From Desulforudis sp. (GTDB lineage Bacteria > Bacillota > Desulfotomaculia > Desulfotomaculales > Desulforudaceae): DNA of 33,764 bases. The notes beneath the pieces are model-generated. The model was not told the origin of the DNA. It did not search any database and saw only the letters and a list, made by a program, of their open reading frames with translations. The translations under genes were made by a program, and so were the position numbers. Shown in pieces: positions 31,489-33,764 of the stretch (the stretch's first letter is position 1; each line of letters opens with the position of its first letter). Location: positions 1 through 33,764 of the forward strand of contig QZIR01000026.1 of the NCBI GenBank assembly GCA_003604975.1, read 5' to 3'.

Positions 31489-32613
31489 ATGAAGGATATC
31501 TTACGGATCGCCGATGTTAACCTGAACCGGGCACGCGAAGGCCTGCGTATCATCGAGGAGATGGCCCGCTTTAAGCTGGCCGACTCCGGGCTGACAGCCG
31601 CGATTAAGGATCTCCGGCACCGGCTGTCGAGGCTTGAGCAGGATTTCCCCGGGGGAAGGGCGGACCTGATCGCAGCCCGAGACACGGCTAACGATATCGG
31701 GGCCCTGACCTGGGAACCACGGGAGCGCCGCAGCTTCCTGGACACCGCTGGCGCAAACTGGAAGAGGGTGCAGGAGGCTGCCCGGGTACTGGAGGAATTG
31801 GCCCGGGGCTTTGACCCTCCCCTCGCGCACCGAATCAAGGAGATCCGTTTTGAGGCTTATACCCGAGAACAGGAATTTACCGCACAGCTCTATGCCCGGC
31901 AGCGGTCCGCCGTAATCGGTGAGGCGGGACTGTACCTGGTGATCGGAAGTGAGAATACCAAGGGGCGGCCACTGCTCAACGTAGTCAGCGAGGCCATTAG
32001 CGGCGGGGTACGGGTGGTGCAACTGCGGGAGAAAAACGCGGAGGCGTCCGAAATCTTGCCCCTGGCCCACAGCTTGGCCACCCTGTGCAGGCAGTCCGGG
32101 GTTCCTTTCATCATCAACGACCGGGTTGATATCGCTTGCGCCGTGGAAGCGGACGGGGTGCACCTGGGGCAGGACGACCTGCCGATCGAGGAAGCCAGGC
32201 GGATTCTCGGCTGGTCAAAGGTCATCGGGCTCTCCACGCACAGTATGGAAGAGGCCCTTGATGCGGAGGAGCGGGGCGCCGACTACATCGGAGTCGGTCC
32301 GGTTTTTACGACTCCGACTAAAGAAGGGCGGCGTGCCGTGGGTCTTAACCTGGTCCGGGCAGCAAGTAGAAAGGTGCGTATTCCTTTCGTGGCCATAGGC
32401 GGGATTGACCAGGAGAACAGTAAAGAAGTCCTGCAGGCTGGGGCCCGACACATTGCCGTGGTCCGTGCCTTGGGCCACGCTCCAGATGTATATGCCGCCG
32501 CCAAGACTCTCTCGGGAACGATCAAGAAATACTGGAGGGATACCATTGAATCAGATGTTTGCGGCCTGGCGGAACCAGGTGACACCGGAGATGGAGCGGG
32601 TGGCCGAAGCTGA
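31489..32613 (+). CDS. thiE: Thiamine phosphate synthase with N-terminal ThiD2-type domain
   Basis: A 374-residue fusion. Residues about 1-145 ([20 protein letters not shown], then [11 protein letters not shown]) match the ThiD2 domain, proposed as an alternative hydroxymethylpyrimidine phosphate kinase. Residues about 150-355 are ThiE, joining pyrimidine pyrophosphate with thiazole phosphate: [54 protein letters not shown] and VAIGGI are all in order. The C-terminal end overlaps the thiC start by 68 bp. The start ATG 31489 follows a poor ribosome site right after the terminator. Expression is controlled by the TPP riboswitch. Confidence 0.93.
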   Translation: MKDILRIADVNLNRAREGLRIIEEMARFKLADSGLTAAIKDLRHRLSRLEQDFPGGRADLIAARDTANDIGALTWEPRERRSFLDTAGANWKRVQEAARVLEELARGFDPPLAHRIKEIRFEAYTREQEFTAQLYARQRSAVIGEAGLYLVIGSENTKGRPLLNVVSEAISGGVRVVQLREKNAEASEILPLAHSLATLCRQSGVPFIINDRVDIACAVEADGVHLGQDDLPIEEARRILGWSKVIGLSTHSMEEALDAEERGADYIGVGPVFTTPTKEGRRAVGLNLVRAASRKVRIPFVAIGGIDQENSKEVLQAGARHIAVVRALGHAPDVYAAAKTLSGTIKKYWRDTIESDVCGLAEPGDTGDGAGGRS

Positions 32614-33764
32614 GGGACGCCCGGTTGAATGTATCATGCAGGGGGTCGGAAACGGGACGGTTGTGATACCGGCCAACACCAATCGCCGGAATCTTAAGGC
32701 CCGGGGCTTTGGGACCGGCTTACGCACCAAGGTCAACGCCAATATCGGCACCTCATCTCAGCTAAGCTCAATCGAGGACGAATTGGCCAAACTGAAGGCC
32801 GCCGCCGAGGCAGGGGCTGATGCGATTATGGATCTGAGCACGGGGGGCGACCTGGACGAGGTGCGGCGGCGTATCCTGGCCGAGACCACGTTGCCCCTGG
32901 GTACCGTACCCATTTACCAGGCCGTGGTTGAAGCCAAAGTAAACAGGGGCAGCATCGTGGATATGACCGCTGACGACCTGTTTGACGTGATCGAACGGCA
33001 GGCGCGTGACGGCGTGGATTTTATGACCGTACACTGCGGGGTGACCCTGGACTCTATCGGAAGACTCAGGCAGCAGGGCCGGGTGACCGACATCGTGAGC
33101 CGGGGGGGGTCTTTTCTGACCGGTTGGATGCTCCACCACGGCCAGGAAAACCCCCTCTACGAGGAGTTTGACCGGTTGCTGGACATCTGCCTGGAATACG
33201 ACGTTACCTTGAGCCTGGGCGACGGGTTGCGTCCGGGATCGATTGCTGACGCCACCGACCGTGCCCAGATCCAGGAACTCTTGATCCTTGGTGAACTCCT
33301 GGATCGCTGCCGGGAAACCGGGGTGCAGGCCATGGTCGAGGGTCCGGGCCACGTACCGTTGGACCAGGTAATCATGAACGTACAGCTGCAAAAACGGCTG
33401 TGCAAGGGGGCGCCATTTTACGTACTTGGTCCCCTGGTGACTGACGTAGCCCCTGGTTACGACCACATCACCTCGGCCATCGGGGGGGCGGTAGCGGCGA
33501 TGGCGGGTGCGGATTTCCTTTGTTACGTAACACCGGCCGAACATCTGGGCCTGCCTACGATAGAGGATGTGCACGAAGGCGTTATCGCGGCGCGGATTGC
33601 GGCGCACGCTGCCGACCTGGTGAAAAACGTGCCTGGTGCGAGGGATTGGGATCAGCAGATGTCCGAGGCTCGAAAGGCGCTCGACTGGGACCGCCAGCTC
33701 GAACTGGCCATCGACCCGGTAAAGGCAAAACGCTACCGCGGCCAACTGAACCCGAAGGGCAACA
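32546..33764 (+). CDS. thiC: Phosphomethylpyrimidine synthase ThiC (partial, 3' end outside)
   Basis: 406 codons are visible and the frame is still open at the window edge. ThiC converts aminoimidazole ribotide to hydroxymethylpyrimidine phosphate with a radical SAM mechanism. Typical segments: [101 protein letters not shown] and [15 protein letters not shown]. The C-terminal cysteine motif that binds the cluster would lie just past the edge. TTG 32546 (GGAGGGA at 32534-32540) is chosen; ATG 32555 is an alternative. It overlaps the thiE fusion gene. Confidence 0.96.
   Translation, partial: MNQMFAAWRNQVTPEMERVAEAEGRPVECIMQGVGNGTVVIPANTNRRNLKARGFGTGLRTKVNANIGTSSQLSSIEDELAKLKAAAEAGADAIMDLSTGGDLDEVRRRILAETTLPLGTVPIYQAVVEAKVNRGSIVDMTADDLFDVIERQARDGVDFMTVHCGVTLDSIGRLRQQGRVTDIVSRGGSFLTGWMLHHGQENPLYEEFDRLLDICLEYDVTLSLGDGLRPGSIADATDRAQIQELLILGELLDRCRETGVQAMVEGPGHVPLDQVIMNVQLQKRLCKGAPFYVLGPLVTDVAPGYDHITSAIGGAVAAMAGADFLCYVTPAEHLGLPTIEDVHEGVIAARIAAHAADLVKNVPGARDWDQQMSEARKALDWDRQLELAIDPVKAKRYRGQLNPKGN

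Overview
The window looks like part of the chromosome of an anaerobic, probably thermophilic, Gram-positive Clostridia-type organism of the Desulfotomaculum/Desulforudis/Ammonifex kind. The reasons are a nifH-nifI1-nifI2-nifD-nifK order, an archaeal-type split glutamate synthase, strong GGAGG ribosome binding sites with frequent TTG/GTG starts, GSI-alpha-like glutamine synthetases and high GC. The genus is inferred, not proven. Every convincing gene lies on the + strand.

Layout. 1-2295: a tandem-repeat upstream region, then P-II (glnB) and the ammonium channel gene amtB. 2312-9173: nitrogenase genes nifH, nifI1, nifI2, nifD, nifK, nifE, nifB, with no nifN. 9235-12010: a block of different, more AT-rich composition encoding a molybdate ABC transporter (modA-like, modB, modC). 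12095-14669: a short nifV (homocitrate synthase) and glutamine-dependent NAD synthetase. 14878-21070: two ANTAR response regulators, a degenerate glutamine synthetase paralogue, an FMN-dependent glutamate synthase-like protein and a normal glnA. 21440-24877: split glutamate synthase in three genes. 25112-29669: another glnA, a PuuD-like class I amidotransferase, pabB and pabC-like. 29705-30859: an amidohydrolase. 31340-33764: TPP riboswitch, ThiD2-ThiE fusion and thiC, cut by the window edge.

How it works together. Ammonium uptake, N2 fixation, molybdenum supply, homocitrate synthesis and GS/GOGAT assimilation lie side by side. The same regulatory device recurs: short RNA hairpins with six-base loops having A at position 1 and G at position 4, overlapping an intrinsic terminator. 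This is the known target of ANTAR antiterminator proteins. I see it before amtB, nifH, the pseudo-glutamine synthetase, the second ANTAR gene and glnA, and in a weaker form before glnB. Both ANTAR proteins are encoded here and both have abnormal receiver domains. This suggests a local antitermination regulon for nitrogen, including nitrogenase itself.

Three observations stand out. (1) nifD has an in-frame UGA exactly at the codon of the conserved first P-cluster cysteine (Cys62 in Azotobacter vinelandii), followed 18 nt later by a SECIS-like hairpin with a GGGGUC loop. The best reading is a selenocysteine nitrogenase. (2) The ModA-like molybdate-binding protein is circularly permuted: its C-terminal half precedes its N-terminal half behind one lipoprotein signal, with the recognised ligand residues kept. 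(3) A glutamine synthetase paralogue has lost three catalytic residues that both neighbouring glutamine synthetases keep, and sits in the ANTAR-controlled set, so it may be a sensor or regulatory protein.
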